Shown piece after piece: positions 37,241 to 46,536 of a stretch of 64,000 nucleotides of DNA. The stretch is from CBDFLD01 sp965249005 (lineage in GTDB: Bacteria > Acidobacteriota > UBA6911), in assembly GCA_965249005.1 (NCBI GenBank), contig CBDFLD010000019.1:248001-312000 (forward strand). Reading direction: 5' to 3'. The notes under the pieces are model-generated. The model was not told where the DNA came from. It ran no database searches and saw nothing but the letters and a program-made list of their open reading frames with translations. The position numbers and the translations under genes are program-made. Position 1 is the first letter of the stretch. Each line of letters starts with the position of its first letter.

Positions 37241-40071
37241 GGTTGGTTCACCCAGATTGGCGAACTCCAGGCGATCTGCGAGTTCTCTTGGAAAACCCGT
37301 ACGTAGTAGTAACAGGGCTTGTTGGGTTGGAAATCCGTGTCGAGGAAGTCGAATCGCACCTCTTCGGATCCCGGTTCGGACGTGTAGATCAGCTTCTCGT
37401 TCTTGACGATGACGACTTGCGAGATTCTGCCGGTTCCCACGGCAATCACGTGAAGCCGAGGGACACGTTGTGAACGAATCAGATCTCCCATGATGTAGGT
37501 CTGGCCGTCGACTTCGGCGCGAAAGTCCAAGATGATGTTGTCGGTGGCGCCGTAGGTATGGCGCTTCTGGATGGCGGCGAAGAGATCCTTGCGGCTGAGC
37601 GATTCGGCAACAATACAGGCATAGGAAATGTGAGTGGACCAATGGTCGGAGCTTGCAACGACACCTAGCCGGCGCCCGCGCTCCAACGCTTTCCACCAGT
37701 AGCCGAGGGGCTGGTAGCCGCTGCGCTGAGCCAGTAGCTTTTGGTTGCTCGCCGCCTTCGGCGCGCCGGGGTACTCGTAGCTGGCCCGATAACCCTGGTA
37801 GATCTCTATTACCGGTTCTATTTCGGGGTCGTTGTCGCGCCAATCCGTTCCCTGGTCGGTGCCGCTCGAGTGAGGGATGGAGAGCCCCCCGGTCCTTCTC
37901 AGGTGAGAGAAAAGCTTCTCGGCTCCTGCCTCTCCGCGGCGTTCGTCAACAGGTATTGGAAACGTGCGGACACCGCGCTTTTCAAAAAAGATGTTTCGGT
38001 GCCCATTGGGATAGCGCAAGCTGCGCTCGTAGGCGAACAATGGTGTAAACGCACCCGCAACGTGAAACAGATCGGCCAGCTTCTGGCTCTGCCACCAGGT
38101 GAACTCCTGGTCATGGCCGGCCTGATGATCCGTCGGGGCGATGAAGTCCATGGCCGCACTATCGATCGCATAGCGGTAAATCTCGATGAGGGAACCGTCG
38201 TACTTGAAATCGGGCGAGACGTCGGAGTGACGATGCAGATCGCCGCGATAGATCTTGTAGCGCTTGTCGCCGGCCTCTACCACATAGTCGCGAACGCGGC
38301 GGACATCCTGTGCTTCACGCGGGTGGATAGGGACGGCTTCGGCCGCCGGATCCGCCAATGGGATGAACTGCGCGCGATTGTACGCCGGCGCCGTTTCAGC
38401 CGGCGCCAGCTTTGCGGAATATATTTCCGCGTTGCGCGGCACCGTGTTGGCGAGAGTTCGATCGTCGCTCATCCAGGCGCCCCAGACGTCGCCCGAACGA
38501 TCGACGCCGAGCGCGGCGACTTTCTCAATCGTGGCCGCGCTGTGCGGTAATGGCACGGGCCAACTCCAGGAGTCCCCCTCGAGCCGCGTGAGGAAGCTCT
38601 CCCAGATGATGGGTGTCCCGATCCCTCTCGAGAACTGTCGAGTCCAGTGCCGGAAGACCAGGTGAAGCGCGCCCCGGCCGTCGAAGACGATTTGCGGCTT
38701 CTCGAGATTCGAAAACAATCGATATCGATAGAAGTTAGGGATCTGGGCCCGCGGCTCGCTCCACCGGGATCCGTCCCAATACGCCACCCGCACCGTCCGT
38801 TCCTGATGAAGCGGCACCGCCAACGGGGGGTTGATCAGAAACCCTTGGTCTTTTCCCCAGTTCACCCCGGACTCGTTCCAGGCGACCCAGGGTTGCCCGT
38901 GACCATCTACGGCTACAGACGCCTGTGCCTGGAAACGGGGACTGGAAGTTACGGCTTGAATCGCGCCCAGACTGCCGTCCTCATATGTCCGGAATAGAAC
39001 GTCGTAGTTTCCCTTTTGGTAGGTGTCCCACGCGACAAAGGCACGTCCCTTCGGTCCTGCCGCAACGGCGGGTTCCCAGTCGTTTCCTGCAGCGTCGCTC
39101 ACACGGAACGCTTCGCTCCAGGAACCGTCGGCATACTCTTTCAGATACACATCGCTGGTGACAGGCCCCGCAGCGGAGGCGTCGAGGCGCTGCCAGACCA
39201 AAAAAAGATGTCCGTGACCCGAAGCAGTACGGTGGAAAACGCTGGAACCATCTTTGGTCAGTCCTTGGGGTCTTCCCCACCGTCCACCTCGGCGCTGTCT
39301 TCCCCAGAGGCGCCACCGCTCTCCTTCCCGCTGGCTCCAGAACGCCCAGAGGTGACCATCTCCATCGACCGCGAGTGAGCAGCGAAAGAGATCCCCGGGC
39401 TCCGGCGTGATCACTTCGGCGGCGGACCAGACTCCGTGGCTCCGAAAGCGGACCCGAACGTGGTCGCCTCCCTGTGCGTAGGCCACCCAGGCGACGGCGA
39501 GGGTGCCGTCGTCGAGAAACGTCAAGGAGGCCTCGTCATCTTCGTACTCGCCGTCACTGAGCCGCTCGACCGTCGGCGCGAGCTGTACCCGCGCGCGATC
39601 ATCCAGAAACAGAAGGGGTTTTCTACGAACCTCACTAAGGTTGAAAGAAAAATCTCCTTGAGCCGTGTTCACTTCTATCTTGGCATCTGTTTCGGCGCTC
39701 AAGATCACCCACACGCTGACAGGTAGAAAGAGGGGTTTGGTTCCATAGGCCGGGCTCATCTCCAGATAGTTAATGGACATGTACCGCAAGAGCTCATCTC
39801 TCCGGGTGCTGACCTCCCAGGCGGCCGGCCCCGTCAGCCGCGCCGCGCGCGGGCTGCCGGTCACCGGGTCACGGTCGAGAAAGTGCCTGCTCTGAAGTGA
39901 AGAGACATTCCCGCCATCGACCTTCACCCAGCCGTCCCACTTTTCCTCGTCGCTGGCCCCCAGGCCGAGGGAGAGGAGCAAGGTGGTATCTTCGGCAAAG
40001 GCGGCACTGGTTCCCATCGCTGCGATGAAAAGAAACCCAACGAGAACAACGGTCGTGCTTTTTGGAGCCAT
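37237..40071 (-). CDS. DUF3604 protein with N-terminal propeller
   Basis: A 944-residue exported protein; the signal peptide ends near TSAAFAED. Residues about 190-560 hold repeated BNR/Asp-box-like propeller blades (FRCSLAVDGDGHLWAFWSQ, ASVAVDGHGQPWVAWNESG, QIVFDGRGALHLVFRHW). The DUF3604 domain follows from about 600: YRGDLHRHSDVSPDFKYDG, FIAPTDHQAGHDQEF, SIPHSSGTDQGTDWRDN and VVASSDHWSTHISYA give the PHP-like His/Asp ligands. It ends CYYYVRVFQENSQIAWSSPI, like its two relatives. The whole architecture matches the broken gene at 33659-36147, so the pair arose by duplication around the esterase. Substrate unknown; a combined sialidase-like binding and metal-dependent hydrolysis role is inferred. 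Confidence 0.92.
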   Translation of the reverse strand: MAPKSTTVVLVGFLFIAAMGTSAAFAEDTTLLLSLGLGASDEEKWDGWVKVDGGNVSSLQSRHFLDRDPVTGSPRAARLTGPAAWEVSTRRDELLRYMSINYLEMSPAYGTKPLFLPVSVWVILSAETDAKIEVNTAQGDFSFNLSEVRRKPLLFLDDRARVQLAPTVERLSDGEYEDDEASLTFLDDGTLAVAWVAYAQGGDHVRVRFRSHGVWSAAEVITPEPGDLFRCSLAVDGDGHLWAFWSQREGERWRLWGRQRRGGRWGRPQGLTKDGSSVFHRTASGHGHLFLVWQRLDASAAGPVTSDVYLKEYADGSWSEAFRVSDAAGNDWEPAVAAGPKGRAFVAWDTYQKGNYDVLFRTYEDGSLGAIQAVTSSPRFQAQASVAVDGHGQPWVAWNESGVNWGKDQGFLINPPLAVPLHQERTVRVAYWDGSRWSEPRAQIPNFYRYRLFSNLEKPQIVFDGRGALHLVFRHWTRQFSRGIGTPIIWESFLTRLEGDSWSWPVPLPHSAATIEKVAALGVDRSGDVWGAWMSDDRTLANTVPRNAEIYSAKLAPAETAPAYNRAQFIPLADPAAEAVPIHPREAQDVRRVRDYVVEAGDKRYKIYRGDLHRHSDVSPDFKYDGSLIEIYRYAIDSAAMDFIAPTDHQAGHDQEFTWWQSQKLADLFHVAGAFTPLFAYERSLRYPNGHRNIFFEKRGVRTFPIPVDERRGEAGAEKLFSHLRRTGGLSIPHSSGTDQGTDWRDNDPEIEPVIEIYQGYRASYEYPGAPKAASNQKLLAQRSGYQPLGYWWKALERGRRLGVVASSDHWSTHISYACIVAESLSRKDLFAAIQKRHTYGATDNIILDFRAEVDGQTYIMGDLIRSQRVPRLHVIAVGTGRISQVVIVKNEKLIYTSEPGSEEVRFDFLDTDFQPNKPCYYYVRVFQENSQIAWSSPIWVNQP

Positions 40072-40885
40072 GGTTTGATCCTGTTATGGGCATATAACTA
40101 GACAAGATGCAACGGTACTCCCGGAGGAGGCATACGATGCCCTACTCTATCGGATCACCGCCGCATGTTCTGGAACGATGGTGCTCGTGGCAGTCTAGTG
40201 GAGCCTGCAAGACCAGTCAATCTGCATGGGGGATAGGAGATAAGGGCCTTCAAAGTTGACCCCCCCGGGGGTCCCTCAGCAGGAATAGCACGTCCCGGAG
40301 GGATACTTGGGCTGGCTTTACGAGGTTTTTCCTGGGATTTTCCACGGGTTTTGCCGGAGTTCTCCTCGGATTTTGGCAATGCCCCTCAAAGTTGCCCCCT
40401 AAGGCCTCCATTTTCGACGATTCGCAGAAAGACACAAGACACTTGGGATCCTGGAATGAACCGTCGTGGGTTGAAGCCTGTAATGAACCGTGGAGTGAAA
40501 CCTGTAATGAAAACCCTTGGAGTAGCGCGACATTCTGGTTCATCGTTAAGAAAATATGAGCTTGCCGAGCCGCTCGGTGGTGCGGTTTTACATTTCGGAT
40601 ACATCGAGTGGATCGAGGCGTGGTCTACGGGCCGATTTGCTTGTTCTCAGGAAGGGACGAGAAGTACTATTGGGGAACCGAGATTCAAATTGGAAATTCT
40701 GGCTTAGATTATCTACTAGAGTGTCTCAGGAGGTCTGACGTGCCTACACTATAGGTTAGCCATTTCTTTCCAGGAAGATTTTGACATTTCGTTGATACAG
40801 TGGGGAACTGCCCGTGGCCGTCACGGGCAATCCCGACGAAGAACTTCGGCCTAACGAGAATGTTCAACAAACGGAGAATTGACCC
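40072..40885. other. 814-base divergent intergenic region
   Basis: No gene is supported. It contains a two-unit direct repeat (40455-40505), a C/G palindrome (GACCCCC..GGGGGTC near 40258) and two copies of a CAAAGTTG-C-rich motif (about 40252 and 40386). These look like remnants of past insertions. The promoter of the EF-hand/dehalogenase gene should be near the right end. Confidence 0.45.
40455..40505 (+). repeat. two-unit imperfect direct repeat
   Basis: Units of 27 and 24 bases, both starting AATGAACCGT and ending with AGCCTGT or AACCTGT, directly abut; a third partial AATGAA follows. The 3-base difference is an internal CGT. Function unknown. Confidence 0.6.
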
Positions 40886-43207
40886 ATGCGCCACATGACC
40901 AGAATTATTCCGACAGCAGGGCTCGTGATTGCGGCGTTCGCCTCTTTCATGTTGTCTCCCGTCGCCGCCGCCCAATCGCCTCAACGAATCCTTGACATGC
41001 TTGATGCCGATAGTAGCGGGGCAATTAGTAAGGAGGAAGCGGTGGACGATATGAAGGCGAACTTCTCGCTCATCGATACGAACGGAGACGGCGACATCGA
41101 TCTTGGTGAGCTGGATCGAATTCTCAAACTGGTGGCGTCCCAAAATAGACAGAGCGCTCCGACTGCAGGTAATCCTGCGGATGAGATTCGGCCGGGCGTA
41201 CTCCGCACCCCGGATGAACGATTCGAGAATCTTCCCGGATACGATTTCGAACCCCACTATATCGAGATCGGCGACTACCGCGTCCACTACCTCGACGAAG
41301 GACCCAGGGACGGCGAAATCGTACTCATGCTGCACGGTGAACCCACCTGGTCATACCTGTACAGAAAAATGGTTCCCGTACTCACCAAAGCAGGATACCG
41401 TTGCATCGTCCCCGACCTCATCGGGTTCGGACGCTCAGACAAACCCGTGAGCATGGACACCCACACGTACAAATTTCACGTTGATACCCAGGCGACGCTG
41501 GTCAAGGAACTCGGACTGAACGACGTCACATTCTTCGGGCAAGACTGGGGGGGCTTGATCGGTCTCCGCGTTGTCGCCGAAAACGAATCCCGTTTCGCAC
41601 GCGTTGTTATCGGAAACACAGGACTCCGCATCGGTGTTGAAGGTATCGGCAGCTCCGCCGCCTTTATGCGATGGAAAAAAATGAACCAGGGCATGATTGA
41701 TCGCGGCGATATCCCGACAGGAAGCATGGTCTCCGGAAATGTCGGAGATCCCTCCATCAAAGCCGCTTACGATGCGCCCTTCCCCGACCCATCCTACAAA
41801 GCCGGTGCGCTCATCATGCCCCAGCGCGTTCCCGTCACCCCAGACGACCCCTCTCGCGCGGCACAAGAAGCCGCCTGGGACGTTTTCCACGAATGGGAAA
41901 AACCCTTCCTCACCGCATTCAGCGACGGTGACCCGATTACACGCGGCGGCGAAACAAAATTCCAAGACGAAATCCCCGGAGCGAAGGGACAGAAGCATAC
42001 GACGATCAAAGGCGCAGGACACTTCCTACAAGAAGCCAAAGGCCCCGAACTTGCTGAAGTCATCGTGCAATTCATCAAAGACAATCCCTTACAGATTCTC
42101 AAGGTGGCTGCATCCCAAAATGGCGAGAGCGCACCCGGACAGGGCCCCCAGCGCAGCCCCGGCGGCCCCAGCTTCGGCACACGAAATCCTGATTCCGCGC
42201 GTTTTATGAACGTTCCGCCCGAGGACGACAACATGTTCTACATGCTCAACGTCAATAAGTATCGGGAAAAGGCTAAGTATGACGACGGTCGCAAGACCGA
42301 GTTAAGCGGACGAGAAGCCGGTCAGCTCTACAATCCGATGCCGGATATTGCGAAAGCGGGCGGCGCGCTCGTTTATGCCGGTACGGTCGTAGAGCAGCTA
42401 GTCGGAAAGGACCCGACTATGGACACGGTTGCCCTCGTCATGTATCCGAGTCGCAGGAAGTTGATGGAAATGTCCTCAAGTTCGGAATGGAGGGATACAG
42501 CCCAACATAAAAGCGCCAGCTTAGAGAAAGCCCTAATCATGGTGACGACACCGGAACCTTGGACTTTTTCAAACCAGACGTCTCTCGCTGCGAAGGATAT
42601 CCCCTATCCGGCGACTGCCGGGGATCAATCATTCACTTTTTTCCATCTCGTCAAGTATCGCGATGTGGCCGAGTATCCCGCAGGCAGCAACGAGCCGAAA
42701 CGCAGCGGTCGCGAAGCGATGGAACTGTTCGAGAGGTCCGTCGAGGATATTCTCCATGCGGCAGGAGTAACGCCCATGCTGAGGGCCGAGGTCGAAGGAG
42801 TAGTCGTCGGCGATGGCCGCACGTGGAGCGACTATCGGATGCTTCAATTCCCCAGTCATCGCGCGTTTGAGGATGTAGTCCAGAAAATCGGAGCTAGCGA
42901 TTTTGGACATCACCACGCCGCCGCGATCGAAGACGAGTACACATTCGAACTCAGTAACCGTACTGACTTGACGGCGAATCCACCAGTACCGGGTAATGTC
43001 GCGCAGGCAGGCCCGCAACGGTCCTTCGACGCCAGTCAAGCACCGTTCATCCTCAGCTCACTCGACGCGGATAATGACGGCAAGATCAGCGAGAGCGAAG
43101 CGCCAGGTCAGATAAAGCAAAACTTTTCGCTCGTAGACGCAAACGGCGACGGAGGGATCGACATCGACGAGCTAACGCGAATACTGAAAATGCAATCCTC
43201 GCAATAA
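40886..43207 (+). CDS. EF-hand/haloalkane dehalogenase-like/DUF1330-like x2/EF-hand multidomain exported protein
   Basis: A 773-residue protein with a signal peptide (cleavage near AAAQ). Domains in order: an EF-hand pair (33-85: DADSSGAISKEE and DTNGDGDIDLGE); an alpha/beta-hydrolase of the haloalkane dehalogenase type (115-400) with HGEPTWSYLYR, nucleophile Asp220 in FGQDWGG, an acidic FSDGDPIT near 347 and His379 in GAGHFLQE; a linker ILKVAASQNGESAP at 404-417 that copies the end of an EF-hand unit; two DUF1330-like domains (about 435-560 and 575-700, MFYMLNVNKYREKAKY and FTFFHLVKYRDVAEY); and a C-terminal EF-hand pair (725-773). The dehalogenase triad is complete. The fusion is unusual: such enzymes are normally single-domain cytoplasmic proteins. 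Possible calcium-dependent assembly is inference. Confidence 0.88.
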   Translation: MRHMTRIIPTAGLVIAAFASFMLSPVAAAQSPQRILDMLDADSSGAISKEEAVDDMKANFSLIDTNGDGDIDLGELDRILKLVASQNRQSAPTAGNPADEIRPGVLRTPDERFENLPGYDFEPHYIEIGDYRVHYLDEGPRDGEIVLMLHGEPTWSYLYRKMVPVLTKAGYRCIVPDLIGFGRSDKPVSMDTHTYKFHVDTQATLVKELGLNDVTFFGQDWGGLIGLRVVAENESRFARVVIGNTGLRIGVEGIGSSAAFMRWKKMNQGMIDRGDIPTGSMVSGNVGDPSIKAAYDAPFPDPSYKAGALIMPQRVPVTPDDPSRAAQEAAWDVFHEWEKPFLTAFSDGDPITRGGETKFQDEIPGAKGQKHTTIKGAGHFLQEAKGPELAEVIVQFIKDNPLQILKVAASQNGESAPGQGPQRSPGGPSFGTRNPDSARFMNVPPEDDNMFYMLNVNKYREKAKYDDGRKTELSGREAGQLYNPMPDIAKAGGALVYAGTVVEQLVGKDPTMDTVALVMYPSRRKLMEMSSSSEWRDTAQHKSASLEKALIMVTTPEPWTFSNQTSLAAKDIPYPATAGDQSFTFFHLVKYRDVAEYPAGSNEPKRSGREAMELFERSVEDILHAAGVTPMLRAEVEGVVVGDGRTWSDYRMLQFPSHRAFEDVVQKIGASDFGHHHAAAIEDEYTFELSNRTDLTANPPVPGNVAQAGPQRSFDASQAPFILSSLDADNDGKISESEAPGQIKQNFSLVDANGDGGIDIDELTRILKMQSSQ

Positions 43208-43214
43208 CGTGCCG
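43070..43214 (+). repeat. EF-hand coding module, copy A
   Basis: This 145-base stretch encodes the last EF-hand pair and the stop of the dehalogenase fusion, plus ten bases beyond. It is about 93% identical by my hand alignment, with no gaps, to 44799-44943 at the end of the next gene. The identity breaks down abruptly after TAACGTGCCG. Confidence 0.9.
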
Positions 43215-43274
43215 TTAGTCTAGGCATTTGAAGTAGTTGTGAAACTGTTCGCCTCGAATCAAGGAGAAACCAAA

Positions 43275-44936
43275 GTGAGCTTAGACCAACGGTCCAAAAC
43301 GAAACCGAATTCCACGGCCAGGGTATTCATCGCAGCGACGGTGATGTGCTTGATGACGTCGCTGGTGGCTGCGGCGGAGCGCAAGCCGAATATTTTGATC
43401 ATTCTGGCGGACGATCTAGGCTTCGCGGATCTCGGTTTCCAGGGGTGCGAGGATATTCCCACTCCGAATCTGGACGCGTTAGCCAGAAGCGGAGTGCGTT
43501 TCTCTAACGGTTATGTGTCGGCAAGCTGGTGTAGCCCGACCCGGGCCGGCCTCTTGACCGGGCGATATCAAGAGCGCTGGGCGCACGAACCCCCCGCGGC
43601 CGCGCACGGTCAAGGCGGAGCGGTCGCTGAGAGGCGCGGCGCCCGGCCTCCCCTGAGTTTGCCTTTGTCGGAAACCACTATTGCGGATCGTCTGCGGGCA
43701 GCCGGGTATGCCACCGGCATCGTTGGAAAATGGCATTTGGGAACCTCGCCCGACTTTCATCCGCAACAACGGGGCTTTGATGAGTTCTTCGGGCATTTGG
43801 GCGGAGGGCACAGCTACCAGAACGGATTGCCAAACATCGTCTTTCCAGATCGCACGGGGGCCGGAGAGGACGTTGGAAGCCGCATGGAGGGGAAAATTCT
43901 TCGCGGTACCGAGTCGGTTGAGGAACCGGAGTACCTGACCGATGCGTTCGGTCGCGAGGCGGTTTCATTTATCGAGCGACATCAGGCCGATCCGTTTTTC
44001 TTGTACCTGTCGTTCAACGCGGTGCACACGCCGATGCACGCTGACGATGTGCGGTTGGCGAAGTTCGCGGCAATCAAGGATCCGGTCCGGCGCACTTATG
44101 CCGCGATGACGCTGGCGATGGATGACGCCATTGGACGGGTGATCGATAAATTGAAACAAGCCGACTTGGAAAAGGACACGTTGATCTTCTTTCTCAGCGA
44201 CAATGGCGGGCCCACCGTCCACAAGTTTGCGTACAACGCCTCACGCAACACTCCGCTCCGCGGTTCGAAAGGGACCACGCTCGAGGCCGGTATCCGCGTG
44301 CCGTTCGTCGTTTCCTGGAAAGGACGTCTGCCGGCCGGGGAGGATTACGATCAGCCGGTGATCCAATTGGATATTCTGCCCACGGCGTTGGCCGCGGCGG
44401 GAGTCGAAGCGGAGCCGGACTGGAAGCTCGACGGGGTGAACATTCTGCCCCAACTCGAGAATCAATCTACCGCGGAGCCCCACGAAGCGCTCTATTGGCT
44501 CACGGTCGGACAGATGGCCGTTCGCCGGGGAGACTGGAAGCTGGTGAGGTACATGAACAAAATTGACGAAGGGGATGTGCATCGCACGGAGAACCCGCCG
44601 CTCACCCCGCACCGGCTGTACAACTTGCGCGACGACATTGGCGAGACCAACGACCTCGCCGAGGCCGAGCCGGAAAGGGTCAAGGAGATGCAATCGCTTT
44701 GGGATAAATGGAACGCCTCAATGCCCGAAGCGCCGCAGGGGCGACGCGCAAACCCGGGTCCCAGCCAGGCACCGACTATCCTTCGCATGCTCGACGCCGA
44801 TAAGGACGGCAAGATCAGCGAGAGCGAAGCGCCTGCTCAGCTGAAGCAAAACTTTTCGCTCATAGACGCAAACGGCGACGGAGGGATCGACATCGACGAG
44901 CTTACGCGAGTTCTGAAAATGCGATCCTCGCAATAA
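43275..44936 (+). CDS. sulfatase with C-terminal EF-hand pair
   Basis: A 553-residue exported type I sulfatase starting from GTG at 43275 with GGAG eight bases upstream (a GTG at 43239 is less likely). The signal peptide ends near VAAAE. PNILIILADDLGFADLGFQG holds the metal-ligand Asp pair, SWCSPTRAGLLTG gives formylglycine Cys86, IVGKWHLGTS the catalytic Lys/His, and FFLSDNGGPTVHKFA the second Asp-Asn. An Ala/Gly/Arg-rich insert near residues 105-135 is atypical. The sulfatase domain ends about residue 495; residues 505-553 are an EF-hand pair (DADKDGKISESE, DANGDGGIDIDE) nearly identical to the C-terminus of the preceding gene's product. The gene probably belongs to the same operon, 67 bases downstream. 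Confidence 0.92.
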   Translation: MSLDQRSKTKPNSTARVFIAATVMCLMTSLVAAAERKPNILIILADDLGFADLGFQGCEDIPTPNLDALARSGVRFSNGYVSASWCSPTRAGLLTGRYQERWAHEPPAAAHGQGGAVAERRGARPPLSLPLSETTIADRLRAAGYATGIVGKWHLGTSPDFHPQQRGFDEFFGHLGGGHSYQNGLPNIVFPDRTGAGEDVGSRMEGKILRGTESVEEPEYLTDAFGREAVSFIERHQADPFFLYLSFNAVHTPMHADDVRLAKFAAIKDPVRRTYAAMTLAMDDAIGRVIDKLKQADLEKDTLIFFLSDNGGPTVHKFAYNASRNTPLRGSKGTTLEAGIRVPFVVSWKGRLPAGEDYDQPVIQLDILPTALAAAGVEAEPDWKLDGVNILPQLENQSTAEPHEALYWLTVGQMAVRRGDWKLVRYMNKIDEGDVHRTENPPLTPHRLYNLRDDIGETNDLAEAEPERVKEMQSLWDKWNASMPEAPQGRRANPGPSQAPTILRMLDADKDGKISESEAPAQLKQNFSLIDANGDGGIDIDELTRVLKMRSSQ

Positions 44937-44943
44937 CGTGCCG
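44799..44943 (+). repeat. EF-hand coding module, copy B
   Basis: Second copy of the 145-base EF-hand module described at 43070-43214, ending the sulfatase gene. About ten substitutions and no gaps separate the copies by hand alignment. Homology includes the stop codon and ten bases of 3' flank. Confidence 0.9.
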
Positions 44944-45161
44944 ATGGTCCGGCTCATTGAAGGAGTCAGGTCCAGCCCGGGCCGTCGTTTTGGATACTCG
45001 AATTTACTTTCATTGAATCAAGATTAACAGGAGATTCTGTGTTGGAGGCAGAGTTTTTCACTGCCGTGCGAGGAAATCAAAAGCGGGACTCACGGCCCAA
45101 GCTTCAAGCGTCGCATCAGGTCTTGGAAGCAAGGGTCGTCTAAGAAGCGGGTATGGGATGA

Positions 45162-46163
45162 TTACTTTTCTGCGTGCGTGCCCAAAAACTCGCGAATTTT
45201 ATCGGCGATTTCCCTGCCATGGGTTTCGAGGGCAAAGTGGCCAGCGTCGTAAAGATTAAAGTCGATGTTCTTGAGGTCCTTCTTGTAGGCGTGCGCGCCG
45301 GCCTCGGGAAAGATGTGGTCGTTCTTGCCGTAAACAATCAAAGTTGGTGGCTGGTGCTTGCGGAAATAGGCCTGAAAACTCGGATAGAGCGGCACGTTGT
45401 TCCCGTAGTCGTAGAACATGGCGAGTTGGATCTCGTTGTTCTCGGGGCGGGTTAGGTGACGCAAATCAATCTCCCAGTTATCGGGGCTGACGCGATCTTG
45501 GCGAGATCCCGTGCCGTGGGTGTATTGCCATTTGAGGCCTTCGGGTGAGTGGAAGCCCTCTAGCGCCTTACCGTTTTCAGCGGTCTTATTCTTCCAGTAT
45601 TTTTTGATCGGGTCCCAGAACTCCAACAAGCCCTCTTCGTACGCGCAGCCATTTTGGATGATGAGTCCCTGTATGCGCTTGGGGTGTTTGACGGCGATGC
45701 GGTAGCCGATGGGCGCCCCGTAATCCATGAGGTAGAGGCTGAATTTTTCGACACCTTTGGCCTTGAGAAACTTTTCCATCAATTCGGCCATATGGTCGAA
45801 GGTATATGCAAACTTGGCCATCGGGGGCTGCTCACTACGACCGAAACCAGGATAGTCCGGCGCCAGCATATGGTATTTGTCAGCGAGATCTCGCATCAAA
45901 TTGCGAAACATATGGGAGGAGGTTGGGTAGCCGTGCAGCAGGAAGAGCATAGGCGCATCTTTGGGGCCAGCTTCGCGGTAAAAAACTTCAACGCCATCAA
46001 TTTCAATCGTGCCGTGGACGACGGTGTTGTGCGCTGAAACTGTGCTGGTTGCGGCTGACTCTTTTGAATCTGTCGGTTCCTTCGCAATACGAGGAGAAGT
46101 CAAAGCCCACGAAAGAATGCTAATCGTGAGAACTATGATTCGGGGAGTTGGTGTTCTTTTCAT
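45162..46163 (-). CDS. exported alpha/beta-hydrolase (epoxide hydrolase/dehalogenase-like)
   Basis: A 333-residue hydrolase with an N-terminal signal or anchor segment (IIVLTISILSWALT). The oxyanion motif is LLHGYPTSSHMFRNL, PDYPGFGRSEQP is the typical second loop, and the nucleophile elbow is LYLMDYGAPIG, where Asp takes the place of Ser. The acidic partner lies in YGKNDHIFP and the His in DAGHFALETHG. An Asp nucleophile points to epoxide or haloalkane hydrolysis rather than esterase action. It faces the EF-hand sulfatase tail to tail across 225 bases. Together with the dehalogenase fusion it suggests local capacity for halogenated or epoxide substrates. Confidence 0.9.
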   Translation of the reverse strand: MKRTPTPRIIVLTISILSWALTSPRIAKEPTDSKESAATSTVSAHNTVVHGTIEIDGVEVFYREAGPKDAPMLFLLHGYPTSSHMFRNLMRDLADKYHMLAPDYPGFGRSEQPPMAKFAYTFDHMAELMEKFLKAKGVEKFSLYLMDYGAPIGYRIAVKHPKRIQGLIIQNGCAYEEGLLEFWDPIKKYWKNKTAENGKALEGFHSPEGLKWQYTHGTGSRQDRVSPDNWEIDLRHLTRPENNEIQLAMFYDYGNNVPLYPSFQAYFRKHQPPTLIVYGKNDHIFPEAGAHAYKKDLKNIDFNLYDAGHFALETHGREIADKIREFLGTHAEK

Positions 46164-46536
46164 TTTCTGTCCTTTTTTAGATGCTCCCGAGTTTTTTGGC
46201 AGAACTAGAATTGGATAGAATTACGTAACAAGCGAAATGCTGCAACATTCTGCAGTTTATTTTGAAGGACCGAGGTCGCATATTCGGTCCTATCCACATT
46301 CATTCAATCGCTAGCAAGCTCGACAGATCCAGTCACCGCTGGTTTATGTGGCGACGCCACGCAGCTTATTACAATCGGGTGGGTAACTCGAAACCACGCA
46401 TGCACGTTGAGATCCGTTTCCCTCAGCCATTCCACGTCGCGCGTCCAATGATTACCGATTCTATGCCGTTGACCGATGCAACGCAAGTCTGGCCATTACT
46501 GTCTACTATCTTCACCTCCTGGCCGATGCCGCTCCG
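46164..46536. other. gap between alpha/beta-hydrolase and MOSC-fusion genes
   Basis: No gene recognised. A hairpin GGACCGA/TCGGTCC (46267-46290) lies in it. The AT-rich part next to 46163 is the likely promoter of the hydrolase gene. Confidence 0.4.
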
